Source: Clonostachys chloroleuca (taxonomy: Eukaryota; Ascomycota; Sordariomycetes; Hypocreales; Bionectriaceae). From it: a stretch of 64,000 nucleotides of DNA. The translations under genes and the position numbers were made by a program. Shown here one piece after another: positions 35,041 to 46,649 of the stretch. The first letter of the stretch is position 1. Each line of letters opens with the position of its first letter. The DNA lies in NCBI GenBank assembly GCA_037952775.1, contig JBANAY010000004.1, forward strand, positions 2,542,001-2,606,000. The letters are read 5' to 3'. The notes under the pieces are model-generated. The model did not search any database. It was given only the letters and a program-made list of their open reading frames with translations, and was not told where the DNA came from.

Positions 35041-36242
35041 CTGACCTCTTATTCTCCCCCATCGACCACATCCGTCGCAATGAAGTTCATCATCTCCCTC
35101 GTCTAAGAACGGACAGCAGACTCGATCGCCTGCTGTCTGGTCTGGATTCTCTCCACTCCGGTATTCTGTAATTCTCCTCTCTGGTTCTAGCTCTCTGGTA
35201 CTCCTCCTCCCGGTTCACTCCCCTCGTCCTGTTCTTCTTTGTGACTCGCAGCGGCATTCACTTGTACCTTGCGACACGACAACACAGCGCTAGCTCTCCG
35301 TGCCTGGTCATCGTTTATCCGACGACAGTCAAGGCAACAAAGGCAAACGACTGGCAGACGACCTCTCTTTCCTATCTGTGTTACTCATACCCTATCTATC
35401 TGCCGTTATACTTATTTCATTGTTCTCTACGCTTTGCTTTGCCACCCAGTTGGTGTGTGTTAGGCTGCCGCCCTCTGAAGCTAAGCCTCTAGGCTCCTGC
35501 CGAGATCGCCTACAGTCAGTCAACAGCCTGTGGACCTAGCCCGGCAGCGCTCAGTCACTCGCCACCCTGTGCGGGAGTCACACCACCAAACCGTCTCTAC
35601 GCCAGGCTGTCACCACCCATTTGTCGCCTCGCCCCCTCAGGCTTTAAGCCGAAGAGTCATCCCTCATTTATTTCCTTTTAATATTCCACGCGCGCCTCGA
35701 TAGCCTCGCGGCATCGACTTCAGCCTCGACCTCAACCCCTTCCTCTCTCCTCCCTCCGCCTCACACCTCACCACCTCTCCTCTCCTCGAACAACAACAAC
35801 CAATCAACCTCTCCTCATACCAACGACTCATCGTCCACCTCCTTCGCCCTATTAGTCGATCGCCTCTATCGATGGTAGTGTACTAGACTTCCGTCACGCC
35901 CTCTCATATCGGACTTGAAGCATTTCCGCAATGCCTCTTGCACGATACACTTCACCTCCAGTCGCCGTCTCAGCTTCGTCTCCCGGACTCGTTAGTGTAA
36001 AGTCGCTTGCCCGCTCGCTCGTATAGTCGAACGACACGTCAATCTTCTTTCACATCCCGGACTCGTCTCTGTGGCGGCAACCATAAACACACGCGCCGCC
36101 TCTGATCTAGCTATTCGATACTTCGCGCTTCAACCCACTAACGAACGTTCGGCGACATTGCCCCGACGGCGACTGGAAGTAACATATACAGGCTTGACTT
36201 ATAACCTACAAGCCACGACTTTAATATTCAGCTAACTTCAAT
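35041..36242 (+). promoter_or_regulatory. Probable long 5' leader of the cyclin gene with three uORFs
   Basis: The 1.2 kb before the cyclin start is strongly pyrimidine-rich (notably 35600-35830). The only ATG codons I find in it open short frames: 35080-35106 (MKFIISLV), 35872-35886 (MVVY) and 35931-36026 (31 codons). All end before the main start at 36243. If the transcript starts upstream of 35080, this is a uORF-controlled leader; the transcription start is not visible from sequence. Confidence 0.5.
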
Positions 36243-38345
36243 ATGAAGTACGACGCGGACATCTCCCCCGGCTGCGTCCCCTCCCTTAGCAATGCGGTTT
36301 ACAGTTCATCCTTAGCCTCGTTTGCGTCGTCCTCGACCGTCTCTGTTTGGTCGGATGCCTCGTCGCAGACATCTGAGGATAGCTCTGTATCTGCAAACTC
36401 ATCTGACTCTGAGTCTTGTGACTCGTACTGTTTCTCGAAGCAAACCACTGATAGCGTTCGCTTCCAGCAAACTCAGCAGACTTCCGCCTGTGCTGTGCCT
36501 TTGGAACAGCGACAGAATCCTCGCAGGACATCCGCGAGCTTCGGCTCTCGAAATGGTGCCCCTCCATCCTTGGTCCGACAGTCGGATCGCAAGGTCAACT
36601 TTGTTGACAGCCTTGTCGGTATGTGTTGGACACAGTTGCTCAGGGAAGCGGACCTTTACTTAACCTTTGTTTCTATAGATTCCTCTACCCAAATTGTTGA
36701 AACAATCTGGCCTCTGTCCTCGGTGGTTTGCCGTAGTGAGCTGAGAAGCAAAGCTGTGCTCCCACTTCGCACTTTCATTCAAGAAACCCTGCGTCGCTCT
36801 CGCACTAGCTACTCAACTCTTCAGGTCGCTCTGTATTATTTGATTCTCATTAAACCCCATGTTCCAACCCATGACTTCACCATGGAGCAGCCTGAAGACC
36901 GTCACGCCGACCGTGCTCTTCAGTGTGGCCGCCGGATGTTCTTGGCAGCGCTGATCTTGGCCTCGAAGTACCTTCAGGACCGAAACTACTCAGCCAGGGC
37001 ATGGAGCAAAATCTCTGGCCTCAACACGCAGGAAATCAACCAGAACGAAATCGCCTTCCTGCTTGCAGTTAACTGGAAGCTCCATATTGCGGACGAAGTC
37101 TTCCAGAGATGGACAGATATTGTTCTCAAGTACACCCCACCACCTTCGCCTCCTTCACCTGGTGGCATCTCTCAGGTTGTCTCACGGCAGACTGCGGACT
37201 GGAAATATATCATTCTCGGACTTGTCCCTGATCTGACCAACATCGAGGAGCTTCTGCCTTCTCGCCGGGTCAGCTCTAAATTGAGCGATTTGTCCCCAGT
37301 TTCACCCCGGAGCATTCTGAACATGACATCAGAGAGCCATTCTCAGAGCACAATTGATGCCCTCCCTATTTCCAGGTCTGTCAGCATCCCTACACCCATG
37401 GAGCCAATGCCCATTTCTGTATATACTTCCGGTCGTTCGGCACCTGGTCTGGGCCTCTTCACAACAACCCGCCTGTCCCAGCAAACTAGCGGAATTCGAA
37501 CTCCTGCCGCGAGCTCGACTTTCCCGCTGCCAGGAAAGTGCAGTGCTATGGGCTTTGCCATTGGCCAAGCCAACACTGTTAGCACTTCCCAGTATCTTGA
37601 CCGCCACCCTGCGCCCTTGTCGTCGTCTCCTCTGAGCTACTGCCCCGCTCGCCGATCTTCGCTTGCCAATTCAATCTCAACTGCCTCATCCCCTGACTCA
37701 ATGGTTTCCGACACGTCTCGAACCTCACGCTCATCTTCTATCTCATCTGCTTCTTCCCTCGCTAGCGCGACCGCCAACTCTAAGTTGAGCAGTGCTTCGC
37801 GATTCCGAGGTGCCAAGCTTTGCAAGGAGAAGACTGGCCTGAGGTTGACAGTCCCATCGGTCCCCGAGAGCTATGATGAGGAGTGTTTCGCGTCGTCTCC
37901 TGACTTTTACACCGGCCCGGTGGGAAAGCTTGGAGACTGGTCCGCTGAAACCCCTATGGCAGGCCGCGACTCGCAGCTTCGTTCGATGGCACAGGACGCC
38001 GCGTCTGATGCCGCTCGAGCCCTTCAGGAACTCCATAGCCATCGCGCTTATAGCACTACACCAACTGGTTCCAAGCGCTCCAGACTCTCGTCGATTGATG
38101 ACAGTCTTCACGAGAGCGTTCGTGACCTCCTCAATGGTCGCTATGATTCTGACCCAGCATGGTCCGATCGTCTGGTTCGTCCTCGTGGCGACCCATTCCT
38201 GAAGGTACCTAGCTACTCAGAGCTTTCGCGTTCAGCTAAGCGCGTCTGCTGCTCAGCTGAGGCTGCCAGTGGGTACGAGGCTTCTTCCATCCACCCAGGA
38301 CTCGGCATTCGCCGACCTGGTATGTGGCATGGAATTCTTAACTAG
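36243..38345 (+). CDS. Pho85-type cyclin (Pcl1/Pcl5-like)
   Basis: Regulatory subunit for a Pho85-like kinase. Exons 36243-36618 and 36679-38345 give 680 residues. A Ser-rich N-terminus leads to VNFVDSLVDSS, then a cyclin box (~residues 140-270). This has TSYSTLQVALYYL in an early helix, CGRRMFLAALILASKYLQD, SARAWSKISGL and INQNEIAFLLAVNWKLHI, which resembles Pcl1/2/5 cyclins more than mitotic ones. The remaining ~400 residues are Ser/Pro-rich and probably disordered, with many possible phosphorylation sites. The 60-nt intron is a multiple of three without a stop, so retention would add 20 residues inside the conserved block. Exact paralogue assignment is uncertain. Confidence 0.82.
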   Translation: MKYDADISPGCVPSLSNAVYSSSLASFASSSTVSVWSDASSQTSEDSSVSANSSDSESCDSYCFSKQTTDSVRFQQTQQTSACAVPLEQRQNPRRTSASFGSRNGAPPSLVRQSDRKVNFVDSLVGMCWTQLLREADLYLTFVSIDSSTQIVETIWPLSSVVCRSELRSKAVLPLRTFIQETLRRSRTSYSTLQVALYYLILIKPHVPTHDFTMEQPEDRHADRALQCGRRMFLAALILASKYLQDRNYSARAWSKISGLNTQEINQNEIAFLLAVNWKLHIADEVFQRWTDIVLKYTPPPSPPSPGGISQVVSRQTADWKYIILGLVPDLTNIEELLPSRRVSSKLSDLSPVSPRSILNMTSESHSQSTIDALPISRSVSIPTPMEPMPISVYTSGRSAPGLGLFTTTRLSQQTSGIRTPAASSTFPLPGKCSAMGFAIGQANTVSTSQYLDRHPAPLSSSPLSYCPARRSSLANSISTASSPDSMVSDTSRTSRSSSISSASSLASATANSKLSSASRFRGAKLCKEKTGLRLTVPSVPESYDEECFASSPDFYTGPVGKLGDWSAETPMAGRDSQLRSMAQDAASDAARALQELHSHRAYSTTPTGSKRSRLSSIDDSLHESVRDLLNGRYDSDPAWSDRLVRPRGDPFLKVPSYSELSRSAKRVCCSAEAASGYEASSIHPGLGIRRPGMWHGILN

Positions 38346-40346
38346 GAAGAGCAGTCAACTGCGATTTCTGGGCAAGCATGTCACCAATAAATGTGTGGTC
38401 AGTTCATTTAGTTAATACCCAGTTACGTTATTCCCTGTGCCACTGTTAGGGACTTTCAACACATTTTTTTCCTTTGTCAACATCCATTAATCATAAATAT
38501 TGCTTTTGGGAATGGAGTTCTCAATCGGGACTTTTGATACCCTGAGCTTGATAAGTTGCATCTTGATGGTTCCGCAACTCAGGGCCTGAAAAGCGTGTGT
38601 CATCAGTTGAAGGAAGAGTATCCTTTTTTTTACGGTAAAGCGGTCAAGGGCGGAAACTAAAAAACAAATGACACTGATGAAAGCAGAGTGGATGGATGTG
38701 GACGTTGTACGCTGTACGAGTAAATGTGTTGAGAGTATTATCTATGCTTCTAGGTACTTTGTCGAGCTCGCCTCTATGGCCCGACGGGTCTTTGAGAGCC
38801 CTAGACGAGACGTTGGGATATAGAGTGGGCATAGATCTTCATCAGCAGAAATTCAAGTTGAAGCATAATAATGACATGTGTCAGCACAGTTAATCATCAA
38901 CCTCGACGAACGATATCTAAATGATCCCGAGATCAGCCTCGATGTGCGTGCTAATGTCGACCATGCCGAATCTTGTCATTTGCAAGCCGTGATCGGAACC
39001 GTCGGGAGCTCTTACACCGCTCGACTCTGATCCCCACGATAGACCCATCTGTTTGACCGACGGTTATGTGGGCCAAGGTTTGATTCTTCTGGGGCATGTA
39101 TGCTAATGATATCTTGATGCCCAAGGTAGAGTACCTTGCAGGTCTCTATTCTTGACTTGACGAACTGCTGCCGGATAATGCGAGGCTAGACAAGTCACTA
39201 AGTATTTAGTATTCACACCCGAATGTCGGGGAACTTCGGAATATCTCTTGATGTGTCCATGTGGCAATTCAGGCCAACACTTTGTGGAACGACGCGCCTT
39301 TTCTCTTCATCCCACCTACGCCAAGCCCGTGGACTTGAGAGTATTTCCTTTTTGTGGTGGGTGATAGGTGGCAAAAGGTGCGGTCATTTGGTAATACTAC
39401 ATGTATCTTGGTGCACGCTGGCACAAGGCCACCACCGTCTTACGAGAGCTGGGGTGGGACAGCTGAGGGAAATCCGTCGACTTCTCGGGATCGTGGGTCA
39501 CGACGAGCGAGCAGGCAACACCCCACCCACATGGTTTTGTATTGGAGATGGGAATCCTCACGCCTGGACTCTCCAACCCCTCAGACCGACCTCCCTGTCT
39601 AGATGGATGGAAGCGAGGGGCAACAACGCTAGGTAAGGAACTATCATATGCCTTCCATCCGCCCCTGCAAGAACATCCATCCCAAGGATACCTTGGCCCT
39701 TTGAATGAATCCATGGTGCTGGTGGCACTGTAGCTCTTTATCGGTAACAGGATAATTGGAGCTTTCAAAGTATATTGTCTCCTTGAAGCACCACAAGCAG
39801 CTGTAAGTACCTTGGGGTATATTTAGTTCACTCAGCTTAGAGAGTCCTCGGATATAACATACTCAAGCCTTGCTGAGCCTTTAGTGGCTACATAAGTCTT
39901 CGTGCTCATAATTCACCACCTTCGTGTTTATTATGCAAATGTCGATTTATCCTGAGAATGCTGAGTACCACTGCGTACATACATGCCTTTCAATAACTTG
40001 GCCTAGTACCCAACTGCTGCTTGTTACTTCAGGGACAATGTTGTTCTTGTTTTGTGCTGATGTTGTTTCGCATCATTCTAGCTATCTCTGGGTAATCGCA
40101 AGCGCATTTCCTTGTGTAGTATTTGCGCTTGTATCATTGCCCATGACCTCCGTCGCGGCTGGTATTGAACCTATTGGCAGAAAGCTGCTTCCTACATGCT
40201 CAGGTCTGGCATGAGTATTTATGGACATCGCCCATGTCGAATGTAATATTGTGTGGGTTATGCGGTATGTAGCCGTGATAAAATGTACGTTCCGAGGCGT
40301 TGCTTCCTGCTTTTTGATATGGACTGCGCGAAGGGGTTTCCTCTCA
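38346..40346. other. Convergent intergenic region, 2.0 kb
   Basis: No gene recognised between the cyclin and F-box-like genes. Frames up to 137 codons exist around 39220-39770 on both strands but overlap each other and show no domain. Confidence 0.4.
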
Positions 40347-41472
40347 TCACTTCACGACTTGATCTGCACGCCAGTGGTCTAGGAATATGTCCAGTGCCTG
40401 TCTCGTGCGCCTTAGGATCATCCTGGTGTCTTCTGTGTCGTCTCCCCATTGGAGTCGCGCGTCGATTTTACCCTTCTCCATCCTCATAACGTCTCCCGGA
40501 AGCCCCCTGAAGACCCAAGAGCCCATCAGGCAGTTGACGACGAGGACATTTGGCTCCGTAGCTTCGAGAACGGCGTTCCGGAGGAACTTGATCTTGTCTT
40601 CCCAGGGCGGCCCGTCGGTTTCGTCCTCGGATATCCTCATGCCGCCGCGCGATAGCCAGAACAAGCGACGCAGCTTTTCGTCGTCCCACGGGCCGGTCAT
40701 GAGCTCCGTGGGGATCTTCACCTGGGGATGGATATCGTGACCACCCCAGGTTTCGGGTTCTATTTGGAAGGGTGTCCATTCTAGAGCCCGCTGGTAGTCG
40801 ACCTCGAAGCAGTCGTGGGCGTTGTACCGAAAATCATCTCCCTCATGAGAGTGGTCAGCTCCCTTCTTGCTATCATCCCACGGGACGGAGTGTTGAAATG
40901 ACCGATCGCTGGCATATCTATCCACCCAGGCCTGCTGGGCTGTTAGGATCAGGTCAATAGATGCCCAGCGCTGCGTCAGTATGGCCGTCTGTGTCTTCGA
41001 TTAGTATGAAACTGCATGGAGGGTATGCACAGCTACATACCTGAAGCTCAGGGTTTCCCTCGAAAGTGCCCTCCTCCTTTTCTGAAACTGGGCTACCGAA
41101 CCACTGATCCCAGGTCTCATGAAAAGCTAGAATAAAAAGACGGACCAGCGTAGCTCGCTCTGATAGCCTGAGCCCAATAAGTGGACTGGTTCTGGGAAGA
41201 GCCAAGTTGGTGCTATACAAGAGAATCTTTTCGAGGATCTCAGACGGCAGGCTGTCGAGAGTAGAGCGATGTTGGATGGTGCGTCTGGCCATTATTTCTG
41301 CCATGGATCTCTTGAGCTTCTTGGGGGACTGGTCTTGGGAGCCGGGAGCCTGGATCTGGAACTCGTGTTGCACCCGAAGCCTCTTCTCGAGCTCTTGTGG
41401 GATTCTTATTGTGGGAGCCGAAGGCGTCTTGCGCTTTCCGCGGACCTTTACCGGGGTGAGATTTGAGTTCAT
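40347..41472 (-). CDS. F-box-like domain protein of unknown function
   Basis: Two exons on the minus strand, 41472-41041 and 40988-40347, join in phase 0 and give 357 residues. A basic N-terminus is followed at residues ~70-110 by LDSLPSEILEKILLYSTNLALPR-type sequence (leucine-rich, with the LPxEILxxI pattern of F-boxes). This could bind Skp1. The rest has several Trp residues and acidic patches, and an ILRRTRQALDIFLDHW helix at the end; I do not recognise a substrate-binding domain. This type of architecture is common among fungal proteins annotated only as F-box-like. Function remains unknown. Confidence 0.72.
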
Positions 41473-42637
41473 AACCCCTGGTTTGTTATCCGGCTAGTTT
41501 GCAGGAGATGAATAGAGCATTTGCCGGAATATTCTGCCTAGATATGTGATATCAACACAGGGGTGTTGTCCTGACTTCTTCTTTGTTGAATATCTGGATG
41601 GCTACCGATGTTAAATTTGACGACCTCCCAGGTTGTGGCCACAGTGATGGGTAAAGGACTGAAGAGATGTAGAGGGGCAGCATATGATAATGAAGAGATT
41701 AAATGGGTTATTCAAGAAATTATTGATTGCTCGAGCATATTTAGAGGTTCATTTAAAGAAGGTACGTGTCATTATAGTTGATCTTGGTGTTGAGAGTACG
41801 ATTTCATGGGCAGGAAGAAAACTAAACATCAACCGACTGTAGGCAGAATTTAGCGGGGATTGATTGCTGGCTTTGCTAGAGCGAAGACTGCGAATTGGCG
41901 AGTACATTCACGGAGAAGGTCCCATTTCTTCATTTCTCATTAAATGCTATGGGATGGCATTATGAATGCGCACCTGTGAATGAACCCTAATGAGGTCGTT
42001 GAAAGCTGGCCAAAATGCTCATATTCGTCTTGCTCCTGACGAGAAGAAGTCGTCGAGGGACTGGAGAGACTGTGCTTCGTGTTAGTGGCTCCCTAGCCTG
42101 TAGTTGCAGTTCGTAGAGGGTTCCTACAGGCACTCAGCCGCCTAACTACGCTGTAAATTGGCGCGCCTCCTGGCCGCACATATGGATGGATGGCCTAGTG
42201 AAATAGACTGGACGCGAAAAAAATCTCGAGTCCGATAATCAATTCGGAGCTCTGGATCTACAACTCCGTCGCCAAGCATCCCATCTTTTGTTTACCGCGC
42301 CGGAAGCTGTGACAGAAGACGGCTCTGTGACATGCTCCTGGAGAGAAAGGGCCTGATCTAAATGGTGCAATCTCTACCTGCGAAAACGTCAAGGTAATCG
42401 TGGAAGTTGTCGTTTTGGCCGCAGAACCCGAAACCTCGCAGCATCTAGAAACAAAATACCCGCTCTGCATCCCTCCGTCTTAATAAAGCTACAGTCGAAT
42501 CACCGCGCATAGCCTTGATCTGACGCTGAGAGTTCTTTCCTGTTCTTCTTAGGCCTCCCATAGCCCCCGCGCCCGTATGCGAATCGACGATCTAAGCCGA
42601 GCTCTGACTCCCGTTGCATTCACAAGCCTCTCGCCCC
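41473..42637. other. Divergent promoter region, F-box-like gene / mrs2
   Basis: This 1.17-kb gap has no recognisable gene. A different frame starting at 42577 overlaps mrs2 but ends at 42813 and lacks features. Confidence 0.45.
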
Positions 42638-44421
42638 ATGTCCGTTTGGGCGGCCGGGGCCGCTCCTCGAACGCGGTTCCCGATTCCTTCTCGCAGGCTA
42701 CTGCGCTTCCTCCAACTCCAGACGAGTGCGCCCACGGCCGCGAACTGTATATATCGGACGTCGTCGTTCTCTACGTTAACAAGGACTGGGACCTCGAGAA
42801 GCTGTGCTCATAGCTTATATATCAGGAAGAGATGTTTCTCACCGGCGCAACGAGAAATCTCTTCGAAATCCCTCGGCTCTGAGGGGGAGAAACTGTTTGG
42901 TGGGAAAGCAAGGAAACGACCCTTCGTATCCCCTATTCACGCTGCGCCCAGTAGTCGACGTCTATCCAACCTGACCGAATCTGAGATCTCCAAGGCAAAT
43001 TCGGAAACCAAAACATGGCAAGAGAGGCTATGGGGAGCCACAGCCAAAAAGGGAGGGAAGCCACTCCACCCGAATGATCTCCCAGACCATGATAACAGTG
43101 ACCACGGCCCTTCTATGTTCAATAATAGGCGGACATTAGCTGCGAAAGCTGCCCTCGAACCTCGGCTTCGATGTACAGAGGTTGATGAGCATGGGAAGGT
43201 GATTCTGGTTGATGGCGAATTCAAGAAGACAGAGCTGATTGCCAAGGTAGCCCGTTTTTCTACTCTTGCTTATTGATTCTACTGGATAGATTGCTAACAT
43301 GCTCTCCTTTACAGTACGGCCTGTTGCCTCGCGACTTACGCAAAATTGATTCGTCTAACCTGCCACATATTCTCATTCGCCCATCCGCCATTCTTCTAAA
43401 CCTGCTTCACTTGAAGGTTCTGATCAAGCATGATCGTGTACTGTTATTCGATGTCTATGGATCCAAGACGTCGTACCCTCAATCCGCCTTCATGTATGAT
43501 TTACAAGGAAAGCTACAGCAAAAGTCAACACAGTCATCCGGAGGGGGCTTACCCTACGAGTTCCGGGCTCTTGAAGCTGTCTTGACGTCTGTAACGTCGG
43601 AGCTGGAAGCGGATTTTGAAGCCGTACGGGAACCTGTAATGCAAAACCTGAACGAACTCGAAGATGATATTGACCGACAGAGACTGCGAAACTTGTTGAT
43701 TCTCTCCAAGCGTGTGAGCACTTTTGAGCAGAAGGCAAAGCTGGTGAGGGATGCCATCGAGGACCTCCTCGAGGCAGATGACGACCTTGCAGCAATGTAT
43801 CTCACGGAGAAGGCCAACGAGGTCAAGCGAGCTCTCGACGACCATACGGAGGTGGAGATGCTGTTGGAATCGTACCACAAACTCACCGACGAAATTGTTC
43901 AGGAAGCCGGCAACCTCGTCTCGGGTATCCGCAATACGGAAGAGATGTAAGTTCTCTGGAGCGAATCCTTCATTGCTGGACAGCGCTTCGATGGAAAGGA
44001 CCTAGCTAACTTGTTTAGTATCCGTGCAATTCTTGACGCCAACCGCAATGCTCTCATGCTGCTGGACCTGAAGTTCAGTGTTGGTACTCTAGGCTTGGCT
44101 ATGGGAACCTTCCTCGCAGGTCTCTACGGAATGAACTTGGAAAACTTCATCGAAGAGACAAACTGGGGCTTTGCTGGCGTGACCGGCGTTTCGACCATCT
44201 TCTCGCTCATAGTATGCTGGTATGGCCTCGGAAAGCTGCGCAAGGTGCAGCGTATAAAGATGACGAGCGGAGATCGCCCTCACCTCCCTCGCAGCCCTCT
44301 GTATCACCACGATGATGGAGCACTGGGTCTTCTCGATTCAAGGAACCGCGAACGTGTGAGGAGAATGAACTTGCACAAGCCTACTGCTAAGCCTAAGAGG
44401 ACATTTTGGCCCTGGCGGTGA
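42638..44421 (+). CDS. mrs2: Mitochondrial magnesium channel Mrs2 (CorA superfamily)
   Basis: Pentameric Mg2+ channel of the inner mitochondrial membrane. Exons 42638-43246, 43315-43946 and 44019-44421 give 547 residues. The start gives an Arg-rich, acid-poor N-terminus typical of a presequence. YGLLPRDLRKID and LPYEFRALE are family motifs, followed by a long helical region. The first membrane helix ends in YGMN (about residues 449-452), the CorA/Mrs2 selectivity motif, followed by a short loop and a second membrane helix (STIFSLIVCWYGLGKL). The tail is basic (PTAKPKRTFWPWR). Lpe10/Mfm1 is the paralogue in yeast; I cannot exclude that assignment. Confidence 0.92.
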
Positions 44422-45036
44422 CGGAAGTGATTCCCTCGCTCATGTTTCAATGGTTATATGTTTTGGCCTCTCTGTTACCTCCCTCCTCTAATTGTATATT
44501 CCCCAGGTTTCGGCATAGACATATAGATGGCGTTGTTTGGGATTGTCACAGCGGGATGGCAATTTGGAGCACCTCTACACAGTGTACAATAATGTTGAGA
44601 GTAGACGTATATTCCAATCTACCATATAGGGGAGTGAAGACCCTGCTCTAAGAATGGTGTCTCACTTGGTGCACAAAACTCTTAAGAATGTACATCCTCT
44701 AGGTACTGCATGGAAGAAATATCGAACCAAAGGTATATCGTAAATAAAACGCATGGTTCTTATCACCGGTTATAATTGGAAAAGTTAGCCCGATGATCTT
44801 ATTGAATTGATAGGACCCTTGTATAAGTCGTTTTCCATCCGGCGAATCGCGAGGCTTGGCATGTCGTCAACAGCATTGTACGTATGCAATTGTATCTTTC
44901 CACGGTTGATATCCATGCATTTCCGCAGTGTAGCTGTTAGAGCTGCATTTCACTGCTACCATATGACTCTGCAGATTTGGAGATAGAGACTCTGGGGTCA
45001 GTGTGGAGAAGAGGCGAACGATGATGAACGGAGAAT

Positions 45037-45044
45037 TGACGTCA
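45037..45044. promoter_or_regulatory. CRE-like palindrome TGACGTCA
   Basis: Perfect cAMP-response/ATF-type octamer about 910 bp upstream of the small gene at 45954. It is distal, so its role is doubtful alone. Confidence 0.4.
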
Positions 45045-45747
45045 TGGAGCTCTGTGGACCGTTGCGTGCCTGGTTTCCGTTGGATTTGGAGAAAGGGACG
45101 GTGGAACACGTTAAATTAGCCTCGCTATTGGCTAAATTTGAGAATAACGGGCGGGAGGGTACAGGGATGAGGTATGATGCTTGTTGCTGCATCATACTCT
45201 GATCTTCTGTATGGCAAGATGGTTTCTCAAAATGCCATCATCCAAGCATCGTCTTTTAGGTTATAGCCATTATCAGGTATATTATTGCCATGCATGTTTT
45301 TGGTAGTATATAAGTTTCATCTGCAATTCACTGATGACCAAATACCCTATAGCGGCGGGAAAAGAAGGATATGGAGAAAAAACGACTCGTCAAGTGAGCC
45401 GCCTACGTCATCGATTTGATGCAGCGAGCGCATTGCCTAGCCCTATCACTAGCCCCCGTTCTTCTCTTGTTTTCTGCCAACACCGCTCAGCTGATGTCTG
45501 ATGATGCACGTCTAGGGGGCAAGACCTCCGGAGAGCAATCCCCGTCAGGCAATGATTGGTGCCCTTGGATCGAGATCGGGGGTATGTCATAGTATGGGAA
45601 CGTCTTCTAACGTTCCGTCCATTTCTGCAATGCCAGCCTGCAGTGGTCAGGCCCAGCATGCACAGGGCACCGCTGGCAAGGGGGTTGGGCTTAGACGCTG
45701 CGATGGTTCCCGTCCTGCATGCATGCAGTCCAACGGAAGGAAATAGT

Positions 45748-45755
45748 TGACGTCA
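45748..45755. promoter_or_regulatory. CRE-like palindrome TGACGTCA, proximal
   Basis: Second perfect octamer, 206 bp upstream of the start at 45954 and 67 bp upstream of the TATA box. In fungi such sites bind bZIP factors of the Atf1/AtfA type; this use is inferred. Confidence 0.5.
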
Positions 45756-45814
45756 GCATTCTCAAATTGCCCTCCTCCTCGTACATGCATACAGGGAAGT
45801 AGGTTTCAGGATAG

Positions 45815-45822
45815 TATAAAAG
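45815..45822 (+). promoter_or_regulatory. TATA box (TATAAAAG)
   Basis: Canonical TATA element 139 bp before the start codon at 45954, consistent with a strongly inducible promoter and a leader of about 100 nt. Confidence 0.6.
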
Positions 45823-45912
45823 CATTCCAACCACCCTCTGTCAACTACATCCTTCAATCTCCAATCCCTATACGCACCTCTTGAAAATATTTCAAGCCAA
45901 CCAAAAAAAACC

Positions 45913-45936
45913 AAACAAACAAACAAACAAACAAAC
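45913..45936 (+). repeat. (AAAC)6 microsatellite in the 5' leader
   Basis: Six perfect AAAC units end 17 bases before the start codon, within an A/C-only leader. Such unstructured leaders often accompany high translation; that reading is an inference. Confidence 0.75.
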
Positions 45937-45953
45937 ACAACACAACAGACATC

Positions 45954-46291
45954 ATGGGTGGCGTGCTCAGCTGTGTACGTTTGACGAGACCTCGCTCACT
46001 GGTATCCGCCTGACTGACAGATGATTCGTACAGATCCAGTCCATATTCCGGACAATTGGCGATGCCATCATGGCCGTTATTAGGGGCATTGGTGGAATCA
46101 TCGTTGCTATTGGTAAGCTGCCTTTCTACAGATGCACCCTATTTGTATCGTACTGACCTTTGGAAACAGTGAACGCAATCGTCTCATTCTGCGGAATCAT
46201 CGTCTCCTTCTTGACCTGCGGATACTGTGGACGACGGAGAGGAGGCGCTGGTCATCATAGGTCGAGAGGAGTGAGGAGAAGTCATGTGTAG
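45954..46291 (+). CDS. Small hydrophobic protein, N-myristoylation/palmitoylation candidate
   Basis: Three exons (45954-45974, 46034-46112, 46170-46291) give 73 residues. The protein starts MGGVLSC: Gly2 with Ser6 fits the N-myristoylation pattern, and Cys7 could be palmitoylated. A long hydrophobic stretch rich in Ile, Val and Gly follows (residues ~17-50), then CGYCGRRRG and a basic His/Arg tail. I remember similar small hydrophobic MG-start proteins in other filamentous fungi but no assigned function. Splice signals are canonical and the three phases agree, so a real gene is likely. The promoter has CRE sites and a TATA box, suggesting stress control. Confidence 0.75.
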
Positions 46292-46649
46292 CATGCACAA
46301 CCCATCTTCCCAAACCACCGCCACCTGACGATGTGGCCTATCCGATGGAGGAACTGGTAGATGGGTGAAAGACACATGACTGAACGAATGCATGCTGGAT
46401 GCTGCAGGGACAGCCTTGATTTTTCTTTTGTGTTTCCAAAGGATGCTTTGAGATACCCTCTTTTCGCTCCGACAAGACTTTTTTGTATCTTTCCGTTGCT
46501 TTTCACAATATAAATACCCCTTAGCAAGACAAACAGTACCTGATCATAAATTAAGTGGCCAACTTGTGATATTCAAAATTGCTCGGTAACATTTTGTCAA
46601 GGGTGAAGATGCTATGATCAAAATCGCTTGCAGATAGTCTAATCTAATC
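46292..46649. other. Convergent 3' region, small gene / rad1
   Basis: This 358-bp AT-rich stretch holds the two 3' ends and nothing else recognisable. Confidence 0.45.

Larger units (their letters stand above)
44422..45953. other. Intergenic: mrs2 3' flank and promoter of the small lipid-anchor candidate
   Basis: This 1.53-kb stretch has no gene I can support. The right part carries CRE palindromes, a TATA box and an (AAAC)n leader (annotated separately). Confidence 0.5.

Noticed and set aside
35080..35106. Remnant of a secreted-protein gene (hydrophobic MKFIISLV start)
   Set aside because: It stops after eight codons and nothing downstream continues a secreted protein; better seen as a uORF.
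39223..39768. Overlapping frames of 137 and 123 codons on opposite strands
   Set aside because: No recognisable domain and no splice partner; likely chance frames in intergenic DNA.
42577..42813. Alternative start frame for mrs2
   Set aside because: It ends before the conserved domain. The frame starting at 42638 continues into it and gives an Arg-rich presequence.
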